From Sphingomonas insulae (GTDB lineage Bacteria > Pseudomonadota > Alphaproteobacteria > Sphingomonadales > Sphingomonadaceae), in assembly GCF_010450875.1 (NCBI RefSeq), contig NZ_CP048422.1, positions 1,705,001 to 1,769,000 of the forward strand: 64,000 bases of DNA, written 5' to 3'. The position numbers were made by a program, and so were the translations under genes. Position 1 is the first letter of the stretch. Every line of letters begins with the position of its first letter. Below the pieces are notes generated by a model that saw only the letters and a list, made by a program, of their open reading frames with translations, was not told the origin of the DNA and made no database searches. Of this stretch, positions 35,001-42,381 are shown piece after piece.

Positions 35001-35145
35001 CATTTCGGTCAACAATCTGTTCGATCGCGATCCGCCGGTGATACCGGATTCCCGCAACCTGCTGGGATTGCTGCGGAACAATACGATGTACAACTACGAC
35101 CTGTTAGGTCGGCAGATCGTGGCGGGTGCATCCGTTCGCTTCTGA
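32086..35145 (+). CDS. TonB-dependent receptor
   Basis: 1019 residues. Signal peptide MAFKELLATTCCLAALLAAP, a TonB box-like DEIIVTGTRI, the plug domain (APITTVTTADIAAQGAVTVE, LRNLGYERTLTLLDGLRLG, NGGASSVYGSDAISGVVNFI) and a long beta barrel ending in Phe (GASVRF). It is of the large oar/carboxy-barrel style common in sphingomonads. Three ATGs are in frame (32065, 32080, 32086); the last has GGGGGAA at the right distance. Extracellular loops hold paired Cys (PACVARATDPACVPF, DPCASRP). Ligand unknown; it is divergent from the molybdoenzyme, so shared regulation is possible. Confidence 0.93.
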   Translation: MAFKELLATTCCLAALLAAPAQARTTTPAAGQDQDEAAIGDPVASAKLAADRARIDAPADRDEIIVTGTRIVRPNTQSAAPITTVTTADIAAQGAVTVEDVMNRLPQVQANSEQNYAESDGRQRIKLRNLGYERTLTLLDGLRLGLQNGLDVGVIPTALIERIDVLNGGASSVYGSDAISGVVNFILKKNYDGISLTGNYSFFNHDNRQNAVTEAAGRAFFPVRTGMANDGGRVDVSLTAGKSLFNGDVNVSGFVNYRQSDQVSLDDRTTSACEVSQVVATGVLNCTRSTYTQAGTIVPQSGANAGRTLVNNPDGSGTFVNFNSGPGTATDPFDNLPFQRSFKRINAGGFLSARLSDDIELYSTALFYRDRSFNTLPNRVFSFTAYGSTPFQVNCDNPFLSSSQRTTLCGAQTTGTVPLDVRYRFDGLPPVETRYENQGVRISGGLRGRVLDDAWSYDVAGVFSRNKGTTNYPGFPDFARVNRSLNVVNVNGTPACVARATDPACVPFNAFIPNNNSAAVNNYLFTDVDGTEGNVSQLWQVLAVLSGNLGKYGITSPLADQGVAVAFGSEFRAERFTSTADQQFRQTNGGTDATYRQNVFEVNAEVQVPLIEKRRFTELLQVNGGYRVSKYNRLDGTFNTWKVEGLWAPIADVTFRGSYNKAQRAPTVIEAVQASNINYVTNGSRNDPCASRPDPNSANPNVRLPATASLQQCRLTGLPDSFYNTAAISCPDQLCTIRNGGFGLTPETAYTTTFGVVLRPRFLKGLTISVDRFLINLNDSIGYFSANDFLNGCLTTGLDYYCRGVVRNPGSFTLSSPPAGNPTTGYIAQGTSNGYRSKSHGWDFQGQYTLGLGGAGSLDLSFNGSLMTLAGGQDSPDAVPRNCVGYYGPGCGESLPKWKHGLRTTWTSPDKVINLSVNWRHIAPMTIAYNADASTGIPIDAPQRRRFFTGVDAYDYIDLSTSFDIAKSFTLRISVNNLFDRDPPVIPDSRNLLGLLRNNTMYNYDLLGRQIVAGASVRF

Positions 35146-35267
35146 CGAGGACGGCTCCGGCCGGCTCGAAAGCAGGCCGGAGCATGACGGATGATTGCTG
35201 TGGTTCAAATTCGGGCTCCGATCGCCTAGATCAGGGCTCGAATCTTTTTCCGACAGGCACCCGTTTC

Positions 35268-36236
35268 ATGACGACTCATACCACGCGCATGCTGATCCTC
35301 GGTTCCGGACCGGCCGGGCTGTCGGCCGCGATCTACGGCGCGCGCGCAGGGATGGCGCCGATCGTCGTGCAGGGCATCCAGCCGGGTGGCCAGCTGACGA
35401 CGACCACGGACGTCGAGAATTATCCGGGCTTCGCCGACGTCATCCAGGGCCCCTGGCTGATGGAGCAGATGCAGAAGCAGGCCGAACACGTCGGCACGCG
35501 GCTGATGTGGGACACGATCGTCGAGGTCGACCTGTCCGGCCGGCCCTTCCGGCTGGTCGGCGATGGCGGCGATGTCTACGAAGGCGACGTGCTGGTCATC
35601 GCTACGGGGGCACAGGCCAAGTGGCTCGGCATCGAGAGCGAAGAGGCGATGAAGGGCAAGGGCGTCAGCGCCTGCGCGACGTGCGACGGCTTTTTCTATC
35701 GCGGCAAGAAGGTCGCGGTGATCGGTGGCGGCAATACGGCGGTCGAAGAGGCGCTGTACCTCACCAACCATTCCGACGACGTGACGCTGATCCATCGCCG
35801 CGACACCCTGCGGGCCGAACGCATCCTGCAGGAGCGGCTCCATGCGCATCCCAACATCACGGTGTTGTGGAACAAGGAAGTCCGCGAATTCGTCGACGGC
35901 GGCGGCAATGCCGGGCTGGTCGCGCTGGCGCTGGAGGACACGCAGACCGGCGAAACGTCGCGGCTGGACGTCGAGGGCGGCTTCGTCGCGATCGGCCACC
36001 ATCCCGCGACCGAACTGTTCCGCGGTCATCTGGCGCTTGACGACGACGGCTATATCGCGGTGGAGACGGGATCGACCCGCACGAGCGTGCCGGGCGTGTT
36101 CGCCTGCGGCGACGTCGCCGACAAGGTCTATCGCCAGGCGGTGACGGCGGCCGGCACCGGCTGCATGGCGGCGCTCGACGCCGAACGCTTCCTCGCGGCG
36201 GCCGAGTTCGAGGAACTGGCCGAGGCGGCCGAATAG
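35268..36236 (+). CDS. trxB: Thioredoxin-disulfide reductase
   Basis: 322 residues. FAD-binding GSGPAGLSAAIYGARAG at the N-terminus, redox pair C136-A-T-C139 (SACATCDGFF), NADPH-binding VIGGGNTAVEEALYL with HRRDTLRAE, and the C-terminal FAD motif VPGVFACGDVADKVYRQAVT. It reduces thioredoxin with NADPH. The ATG at 35268 gives the standard start MTTHTTRMLILGSGPAG. Ends with an Ala/Glu-rich tail. Monocistronic. Confidence 0.96.
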   Translation: MTTHTTRMLILGSGPAGLSAAIYGARAGMAPIVVQGIQPGGQLTTTTDVENYPGFADVIQGPWLMEQMQKQAEHVGTRLMWDTIVEVDLSGRPFRLVGDGGDVYEGDVLVIATGAQAKWLGIESEEAMKGKGVSACATCDGFFYRGKKVAVIGGGNTAVEEALYLTNHSDDVTLIHRRDTLRAERILQERLHAHPNITVLWNKEVREFVDGGGNAGLVALALEDTQTGETSRLDVEGGFVAIGHHPATELFRGHLALDDDGYIAVETGSTRTSVPGVFACGDVADKVYRQAVTAAGTGCMAALDAERFLAAAEFEELAEAAE

Positions 36237-36265
36237 GGGCCTTGGCGCGGTATAAAGCAGAGCGA

Positions 36266-36385
36266 TTCACGCGGAGGCGCGGAGACCCGCTGCCGCAGGC
36301 TATCGCCCACTCCCCGACGTCGACGGAAATGGACCGGGCATGCCGCGAGGCGCAACTACTCCTCGCCTCCGCGCCTCCGCGTGAA
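36266..36385. repeat. 19-bp perfect inverted repeat downstream of trxB
   Basis: Arms 36266-36284 and 36367-36385 (TTCACGCGGAGGCGCGGAG and complement) are exact, enclosing 82 nt. This type of element is often multi-copy in GC-rich genomes. With the next repeat it occupies the 347-bp region 36237-36583, which has no gene. Confidence 0.85.
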
Positions 36386-36459
36386 CATCATTCTTCACGC
36401 CTTCGCTACGCCCGGTCGACATGCAAGCCTCAAACGGGTTCATGGGCCCGCGCAACCCT

Positions 36460-36555
36460 CGTCATCCCCGCGCAGGCGGGGATCCATACGCGCCAACGCA
36501 CGAAATCCAGCTGAATGCGGTGCGTCTGGGGGTTCCCGCCTGCGCGGAAACGACG
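36460..36555. repeat. Palindromic intergenic repeat, same family as 7299-7393
   Basis: Left arm 36460-36486 (CGTCATCCCCGCGCAGGCGG core) and right arm 36531-36555, inverted with a few mismatches. Confidence 0.8.
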
Positions 36556-36583
36556 GAAATAGGGAATGTCGATCCGCCCTCGA

Positions 36584-37357
36584 TCAATCGCTCAGTCCAT
36601 CGGCGAGTGCGCCCAACACCACGCCCCGCAGCGCGCGCTGATCCTCATCCCGTGCGAAGCTGTGCGACGCGGTGTCCATCCGCAGCGCCGGCAGATGGCG
36701 GGCGACGGCGCGATAGGCTTGCGCCGTCGCGTCGCCAGTGGCGAGGATCACCGTCGCCCGGTCACCCCAGCCCTCGATTCCCGCCACCACCCGATCGGCG
36801 AGCGCCTGCGGCGGCGTGGTCGATGCCTTCCGCAACCCCCGGATTGCCCTGGGAAGATCGATGCGGCCGGTAAGCAGCCTCGTCCAGGCGCGCGGATCGG
36901 TCAGCCGCTGGCGATAGGTCGCGCGAATGGCGGCGGCGGCGGGCAGGTTGTCGGTCTCCTCGACCGTCCACGGGTTGGCGAGCACCAACGAACCGAGTCC
37001 CGCCTCGCGGCCGAACAGCGCGAGCGTGCTGGCCGCGTCGCAATTGCCGAAACCGACGATCCGCTCGACCCCGGGCACGGCTGCGCGAAAGGCATCGGCT
37101 GCGGCGAGCAGGTCGTCGCGCGCAGACAGGAACCCGCCATTGGTGCCGGTCGAATCGCCGATGCCGCGACGGTCGTAGCGGAACACCGGATGACCCGCCG
37201 CCGCCACGTCCGCCGCCAGCAGCGCCATGCCGCGATGCGCGCCGCACCGGATTTCGTTGCCGCCCGACACGATCAGCAGGCCGGTCGTACCGGGCGCTAC
37301 ATCCAGCGTCCCGACCAGCGTCTCGCCCGCGCACGGAAAGGCGATCAGGCTTCGCAT
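36584..37357 (-). CDS. Exosortase A system-associated hydrolase 1 (alpha/beta hydrolase fold)
   Basis: 257 residues. Alpha/beta hydrolase layout with HRGMALLAADVAAAGHPVFR, YDRRGIGDS and a C-terminal His (ASHSFARDE). At the nucleophile elbow the sequence is VGFGNCDAAS: C106 stands where Ser would be expected in GxSxG. It belongs to the hydrolase pair found in exosortase A (PEP-CTERM) gene clusters; its substrate is unknown. It is the last gene of the left arm (ACP, hydrolase 2, hydrolase 1) and overlaps hydrolase 2 by 13 bp. Confidence 0.83.
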   Translation of the reverse strand: MRSLIAFPCAGETLVGTLDVAPGTTGLLIVSGGNEIRCGAHRGMALLAADVAAAGHPVFRYDRRGIGDSTGTNGGFLSARDDLLAAADAFRAAVPGVERIVGFGNCDAASTLALFGREAGLGSLVLANPWTVEETDNLPAAAAIRATYRQRLTDPRAWTRLLTGRIDLPRAIRGLRKASTTPPQALADRVVAGIEGWGDRATVILATGDATAQAYRAVARHLPALRMDTASHSFARDEDQRALRGVVLGALADGLSD

Positions 37358-38037
37358 GCGGCGATCCAGGCGGCGATGTCGTCGGCGAGCATGGCCACGA
37401 GGGCGGGATCGTCGCCGGGCTCGGACCGCCGCCACAATGGCGCGGCATCCACTTTGCGGTCGGCCTCGGCAGGATCGCTGGCGAGGCGGACGACCCTGAC
37501 CGGCCGATCGGTGGCAGCGCAGGGCGCGGCGGCGGACAGGAACGACAGCAGCCGGCCGGACAGGCGGTTGCCGGCGATCTCCACCGGGTCCTCCGCCGTC
37601 ATGGCGTCGATACCGCCGCTGTTGCCGGCGGCGCGCCAGGTGCGGTGCAGGTCGCGGAGCAGCGCATCCCCGGTCTGCGGGCTGAGATACCACCGGCCCC
37701 GATGCCCGGCGCGGCGGTCGAGCAGCGCCCCGCTGCGGATCCCGATCGCATAGGTTGGGCGCGCCGGCGCCACCGCGGCCAGCGCCACCTGCATGTCGGC
37801 GAGCGTCATGCGCTCGATCGGCGCCACGCTCTCGTTCTGGCCCGGCACGTCGGGCAGCAGGCCGGCGATCCCGCGTGCCGCCAGCGCGCGCAGCAGCGCG
37901 ACGACGAAGGTCCGCGTCCGGTTCGCCTCCTCGAACAGCGGCAAGGCGGCGACGACCGCAGGCCCGGTATCGGGACCGAAGCGCAACAGCGCCTCGCGGC
38001 CGCCGGCCCATGTGTAATGATCGATGCGCGGAGCCAT
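37345..38037 (-). CDS. Exosortase A system-associated hydrolase 2 (alpha/beta hydrolase fold)
   Basis: 230 residues from ATG 38037. The N-terminus (PLFEEANRTRTFVVALLRAL, GIAGLLPDVPGQNES) matches the second hydrolase type of exosortase A clusters. The nucleophile region reads YAIGIRSGALLD, so the third position of GxSxG is R101, not Ser; S102 is next to it. Activity is therefore doubtful or unconventional. A longer start at 38076 would overlap the ACP gene, so I chose the shorter one. Function within the cluster is unknown; it presumably acts with the adjacent ACP, ligase and decarboxylase. Confidence 0.8.
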   Translation of the reverse strand: MAPRIDHYTWAGGREALLRFGPDTGPAVVAALPLFEEANRTRTFVVALLRALAARGIAGLLPDVPGQNESVAPIERMTLADMQVALAAVAPARPTYAIGIRSGALLDRRAGHRGRWYLSPQTGDALLRDLHRTWRAAGNSGGIDAMTAEDPVEIAGNRLSGRLLSFLSAAAPCAATDRPVRVVRLASDPAEADRKVDAAPLWRRSEPGDDPALVAMLADDIAAWIAACEA

Positions 38038-38050
38038 GCCGGGCGGCAGG

Positions 38051-38377
38051 CTAGACGAGCGCCTTGTCGGCGGCAAATGCGGTCAGTGCGCCAAAGGTTT
38101 CGAGCATGTCGCCATCCACCTCGTCGTCCTCGATCAGGATGCCGAGCCGGTCCTCGATCTCGGTGAGGACACCCGCGACCGCCATCGAATCGAGCTCGGG
38201 CAGTGCGCCGAACAGCGGCGTCGTCGCATCAAAGGCGGCGACGCGCTCCGCGCTCAGTCCCAGCACGTCGGCCAGCACGGCACGGACGGTCGTTTCGACG
38301 TTCTGATAGCCTTCGGGGAGCAATGCGGCGGCCCTGATCGGTTGCGTGTCGCGATCCGTTAGAGGCTGGGGCTGCAT
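38051..38377 (-). CDS. Acyl carrier protein of the exosortase A cluster
   Basis: 108 residues. A four-helix ACP domain with the phosphopantetheine attachment site S64 in PELDSMAVAGVL and acidic helix II (EIEDRLGILIEDDEVDGDML). The 25-residue N-terminal extension is unstructured. It probably holds an acyl or aminoacyl group loaded by the divergently transcribed AMP ligase. Only 30 bp separate the two start codons. Confidence 0.88.
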   Translation of the reverse strand: MQPQPLTDRDTQPIRAAALLPEGYQNVETTVRAVLADVLGLSAERVAAFDATTPLFGALPELDSMAVAGVLTEIEDRLGILIEDDEVDGDMLETFGALTAFAADKALV

Positions 38378-38407
38378 TCGGCAACGGGGTGGCGCTATGA
38401 GGGGGGC

Positions 38408-39904
38408 ATGGTGCCGCTCGACCCAATGCCCCGACCGATCGATCACGTCCTGCGCGGCCGCGCGGACGACCCGGCGCTGATCGAACGCGCGCGCACGTGG
38501 AGCTACGTGGAACTGGAGGCCGCGGTGGGAAGCGCGGCCGCATGGCTGGCGGCGCAGGGCCTAGGCGCCGGCGACCGTATCGCGACATGGTTGCCCAAGA
38601 CCGCACTCGCCTGTGTCATGCCGCTGGCGGCGGCGCGGGCGGGGCTGGTGCACGTACCCGTCAACCCGGCGCTGCGCCGCGCCCAGGTCGCGCATATCCT
38701 CGCCGACAGCGGCGCGGCCCTGCTGGTCACGCAGGGCGCCCGCGCCACGACGCTGGAACCTGGCGACCGGCCCGACGGATGCCGGCTGGTCGAGGACGCG
38801 GCCGTGCCGCTGACGGGCGGCGGCCCCGGCCCGTCGCAGGGCGATCCGCAGGCGCTGGCGGCGATCCTGTACACCTCCGGATCCACCGGTCGTCCCAAGG
38901 GGGTGATGCTGTCCCACGCCAACCTCTGGCTGGGCGCCGTGTCGGTCGCGCATTACCTGCGATTGTCTCGGGAGGATCGCGTGCTCGGCGTGCTGCCGCT
39001 GTCGTTCGATTATGGCCAGAACCAGCTGCTGTCGTCCTGGTATGCCGGTGCCGCGGTCGCCCCGCTCGATTATCTGACCGCGCGCGACGTGGTGAAGGCG
39101 GTGGAGCGGGTCGATGCGACGACCCTTGCCGGGGTGCCGCCGCTATGGGTGCAATTGCTCGATGCGGAATGGCCGGCGGCGACGGCGGCGCGGCTCCGCC
39201 GGCTGACCAATTCGGGCGGCGCGCTGACCGGGCGATTGGTGCACGGCCTGCGCGCGCGCTTTCCGCAGGCGGACGTGGTGGCGATGTACGGACTGACCGA
39301 AGCGTTTCGGTCGACCTGGCTCGATCCGGCGCTGATCGATACGCATCCCGACGCGATGGGCCGGGCGATCCCCTTTGCCGAGGTGATGGCGGTCAAGGCC
39401 GACGGATCGCGCGCGCTGGGCGAACCGGGCGAACTGGTCCATGCCGGGCCGCTGGTCGCACAGGGCTATTGGCGCGATGCGGAACGGACCGCGGCACGGT
39501 TCCGGCCGGCGCCGGCCTGGGCAAGGAGCGGCGGCATCGCGGTCTGGTCGGGCGATACCGTCATCGAAGCGGATGACGGCCTGTTCCGCTTCGTCGGCCG
39601 CGACGATGAGATGATCAAGAGCGCGGGCAACCGGATCAGCCCGCTCGAAGTGGAGGAAGCGGTGCTGGCAGGCGAGGAAGCGCGCGAGGCGGTGGCGGTG
39701 GGCGTCGCCGACCCGCGGCTGGGACAGGCGATCGTCGTCGTCGTGGCAGGCGACGCGGCCGACGAAGCGGCGCTGCGCACACGCCTGCGGGCGCTGCTGC
39801 CCAGCTTCATGCAGCCGACCCGTTACGAATGGCGCGACGCCTTGCTGCGCAACGCCAACGGCAAGCTGGACCGTGCGGCGATCCGCGCGGCGGTGACCGC
39901 ATGA
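38408..39904 (+). CDS. AMP-forming acyl-CoA/ACP ligase, exosortase A system-associated
   Basis: 498 residues of the ANL superfamily. The P-loop-like motif LYTSGSTGRPKGVMLSH lies at about residue 155, YGLTEAFRSTWLD at about 290, FRFVGRDDEMIKSAGNRISP at about 395, and the catalytic Lys in NANGKLDRAA near the C-terminus. It activates a carboxylic acid as adenylate and transfers it to a thiol, probably the neighbouring ACP. The start follows GAGGGGGG; a second ATG six codons on is possible. It overlaps the decarboxylase gene by 4 bp (ATGA). Confidence 0.9.
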   Translation: MVPLDPMPRPIDHVLRGRADDPALIERARTWSYVELEAAVGSAAAWLAAQGLGAGDRIATWLPKTALACVMPLAAARAGLVHVPVNPALRRAQVAHILADSGAALLVTQGARATTLEPGDRPDGCRLVEDAAVPLTGGGPGPSQGDPQALAAILYTSGSTGRPKGVMLSHANLWLGAVSVAHYLRLSREDRVLGVLPLSFDYGQNQLLSSWYAGAAVAPLDYLTARDVVKAVERVDATTLAGVPPLWVQLLDAEWPAATAARLRRLTNSGGALTGRLVHGLRARFPQADVVAMYGLTEAFRSTWLDPALIDTHPDAMGRAIPFAEVMAVKADGSRALGEPGELVHAGPLVAQGYWRDAERTAARFRPAPAWARSGGIAVWSGDTVIEADDGLFRFVGRDDEMIKSAGNRISPLEVEEAVLAGEEAREAVAVGVADPRLGQAIVVVVAGDAADEAALRTRLRALLPSFMQPTRYEWRDALLRNANGKLDRAAIRAAVTA

Positions 39905-41115
39905 AACCGATGGGGCCGCTGCCGCCCGAATTCGCCGGTCAGTCGGGGCCGCTGACCATCGCCGGCGTGGCCGCAACCGATTGGGCGGCGGACACGCCGG
40001 TCTTCGTCTACGACGCCGCCATCGTCGCTGCGCGCGTCGCCCGGTTCCGTGCCGCCTTCGCCGGCATCGACCTGCATTATGCGATCAAGGCCAATCCGCT
40101 GCCGGCGTTGCTGGAACGGGTCGCGCCGCTGGTCGATGGCCTCGATGTCGCATCGGGGGGCGAACTGGAACTGGCGCTGGCGGTGAAGCCGGCGACGGCG
40201 ATCAGCTTCGCCGGCCCCGGCAAGCGCGATGGCGAACTGATCGGCGCGATCCGGGCGGGGGCGACGCTCAACGTCGAATCGGAAGGGGAGGCGGAGCGGG
40301 CGCTGCGGCTGGGCGACGAACTGGGCGTCGCGCCGCGGCTGGCGGTACGCGTCAATCCGGACGTGGAATTGCGCGGATCGGGGATGAAGATGGGCGGCCG
40401 GCCGTCCCCCTTCGGTGTCGACGCGGTGCGCGCCGCCGCGCTGGTGCGGCGGATCGTCGCGGGCGGCGCGGACTGGCGCGGCTTCCACATCTACGCCGGC
40501 AGCCAGGCGTTGGATGCCGGCGCGATTATTGACACACAGGCAGCGACGCTCGCTCTGGCCGAGCGACTGGCGGACGAGGCGGGGCACCGCCCGCCGCTGG
40601 TCAATCTGGGCGGCGGCTTCGGCATCCCCTATTTCGCCGGCGACGTGCCGCTGGACATCGAACGGGTCGGCACCGCGCTGACCGCGGCGGTGGCGGACAG
40701 CGCATTGACCGCGGCGGGCACGGGTTATGCGATCGAACTCGGCCGCTGGCTGGTCGGGGAGGCGGGCGTCTACCTGACCCGCATCGTCGATCGGAAGGAG
40801 AGCCAGGGCGAAACCTTCCTGGTGACCGATGGCGGCCTCAACCATCAGCTGGCCGCATCGGGCAATTTCGGCACCGTCGTACGCCGCAACTATCCGCTGG
40901 CACTCGCCCGCGACGTTGGTGGTACGCCGATTGAGGCGGTGTCGGTGGTCGGGCCGCTGTGCACGCCGCTCGACCGGCTCGGCGATCGGATCGGCCTGCC
41001 GCATGCCGACCCGGGCGATCTGATCGCGGTGTTCCTGGCGGGAGCCTATGGCGCCACGGCCAGCCCGGCGGGCTTCCTCGGCCATCCGCCTGCGCGAGAG
41101 GTCGTCGCCGGCTAG
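39901..41115 (+). CDS. PLP-dependent decarboxylase, exosortase A system-associated
   Basis: 404 residues, alanine-racemase fold group III/IV decarboxylase related to diaminopimelate decarboxylase. PLP-binding K63 (LHYAIKANPLPALLE), HIYAGSQAL, LGGGFGIPYF for the phosphate loop, and the C-terminal ELGRWLVGEAGVYLTR and VVGPLCTPLDRLG with the active-site Cys. It likely decarboxylates an amino acid for attachment to the ACP or to polysaccharide; the product is not known. Its TAG stop directly abuts the stop of the convergent gene with no intervening base. Confidence 0.88.
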   Translation: MKPMGPLPPEFAGQSGPLTIAGVAATDWAADTPVFVYDAAIVAARVARFRAAFAGIDLHYAIKANPLPALLERVAPLVDGLDVASGGELELALAVKPATAISFAGPGKRDGELIGAIRAGATLNVESEGEAERALRLGDELGVAPRLAVRVNPDVELRGSGMKMGGRPSPFGVDAVRAAALVRRIVAGGADWRGFHIYAGSQALDAGAIIDTQAATLALAERLADEAGHRPPLVNLGGGFGIPYFAGDVPLDIERVGTALTAAVADSALTAAGTGYAIELGRWLVGEAGVYLTRIVDRKESQGETFLVTDGGLNHQLAASGNFGTVVRRNYPLALARDVGGTPIEAVSVVGPLCTPLDRLGDRIGLPHADPGDLIAVFLAGAYGATASPAGFLGHPPAREVVAG

Positions 41116-41571
41116 TCAGTCGATCGTGATCTCGCTGGTCAGCGTCACCGCAGGCAGGTTGGCCGACGTGTCCTGGACCATCACCGACGTGCCGCGTGGC
41201 AGCACGCCCAGGTGATAGGTCGTCTCCACCCCCGTCGTCGTCTCGCCGGGCTTGCACGCCCCGGCGGTGACGGCCGGTCCGCACAGCGCGCGGGTGGTGG
41301 ACGGCGGCATCGCGACGGCGCCGTTCAGCCGGATCAGCCGGGCGCGGCCGATGCCCTTGCCGCGCACGACGACGGTGACCGGCCCGGCATGATGCCGCGC
41401 CGTTTCGCGCTGGTCGGGGGCGATCCGCTCCGCCTGGCTGGCCGAGGTCACGGCGACGATCTGCAATTCGGTCAGCGGCGGTGCCGACTGGCCGACGGCA
41501 GGAGCTGCAACGACGCCGAGGCCGACGAGGGTGGCGAGGGCGGCAAGGGTGGTGGGCAGGGTGCGGATCAT
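41116..41571 (-). CDS. Secreted protein of unknown function
   Basis: 151 residues. Signal peptide of about 27 residues (TLAALATLVGLGVVAAPAVGQ), then a beta-rich domain with one Cys pair (RALCGPAVTAGACKPGE). I do not recognise the family. It lies between the two halves of the exosortase locus but on the opposite strand, and diverges from the export lipoprotein. It has no PEP-CTERM sorting signal, so it is not an obvious XrtA substrate. Confidence 0.65.
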   Translation of the reverse strand: MIRTLPTTLAALATLVGLGVVAAPAVGQSAPPLTELQIVAVTSASQAERIAPDQRETARHHAGPVTVVVRGKGIGRARLIRLNGAVAMPPSTTRALCGPAVTAGACKPGETTTGVETTYHLGVLPRGTSVMVQDTSANLPAVTLTSEITID

Positions 41572-41725
41572 GCCTCTGGTTCTAATCCATTGCGGTGACG
41601 GGGGAAGGGGCGGTATGGAGCCCGTGGTGACCAGGCGTTCCTAACGCTATATTCACCTCTCCCACCGCATAGCGTTCTGGAAGCCCGTGCTGCGCTCCGG
41701 TGTGGTGGGCCGCCAGGAGAAGACT

Positions 41726-42370
41726 ATGCGTTCCGGTGTTCCCGTCCGTGTCCTGCTTGCCGTCGGTGCCGCCGCATCGGCGCTGTCCGGCTGTTCGAGC
41801 GGCAGCGGCCATCCGGAACTGCCGCCGGCGTCCTATGTCGCGAGCAAGGAACAGCCGGGCGAGGAATATGTCATCGGTCCGCTCGATCAGCTCAACGTGT
41901 TCGTCTGGCGCAATCCGGAACTGTCGGCGAAGATCCAGGTGCGCCCCGACGGTCGCATCACCACGCCGCTGATCAACGACATGCCCGCGGTCGGCAAGAC
42001 GCCCTCGATGCTGGCCGCCGACATGAAGCAGGCACTGGGTCAATATGTGAAGGACCCGATCGTCTCCGTCATCGTCGAGAATTTCTCCGGCACCTACAGC
42101 CAGCAGGTCCGCATCATCGGCGCGACCGAAAAGCCGGCTTCGATCCCGTATCGCGCCAATATGACGCTGCTCGACGCGATGATCGCGGTCGGCGGGCTGA
42201 ACCAATATGCCGCGGGCAACAAGGCAAAGCTGGTCCGCCACGATCGCGATACCGGCAAGCAGAGCGAGTATCAGCTGAAGATCTCGGACCTCCTGAAAAA
42301 GGGTGATTCGAGCGCCAACGTCAGCCTTCAGCCGGGCGACGTCATCATCATCCCCGAATCCATGTTCTGA
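41726..42370 (+). CDS. Polysaccharide export lipoprotein (Wza/EpsE type), XrtA-associated
   Basis: 214 residues. Lipoprotein signal with lipobox ALSGC at about residue 24, a Poly_export domain (EEYVIGPLDQLNVFVWRNPE, VRPDGRITTPLINDMPAVG) and one SLBB domain (VRIIGATEKPASIPYRANMT, VSLQPGDVIIIPESMF). It lacks the large C-terminal barrel helix of full Wza. The start MRSGVPVRVLL follows AGGAGAAG. First gene of the right-hand exopolysaccharide operon; chain-length determinant and kinase follow at once. Confidence 0.92.
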   Translation: MRSGVPVRVLLAVGAAASALSGCSSGSGHPELPPASYVASKEQPGEEYVIGPLDQLNVFVWRNPELSAKIQVRPDGRITTPLINDMPAVGKTPSMLAADMKQALGQYVKDPIVSVIVENFSGTYSQQVRIIGATEKPASIPYRANMTLLDAMIAVGGLNQYAAGNKAKLVRHDRDTGKQSEYQLKISDLLKKGDSSANVSLQPGDVIIIPESMF

Positions 42371-42381
42371 GAGCGTAGCGG

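Noticed and set aside
41116..41571. PEP-CTERM substrate of XrtA
   Set aside because: It has a signal peptide but ends TSEITID with no PEP motif, membrane helix or basic tail.
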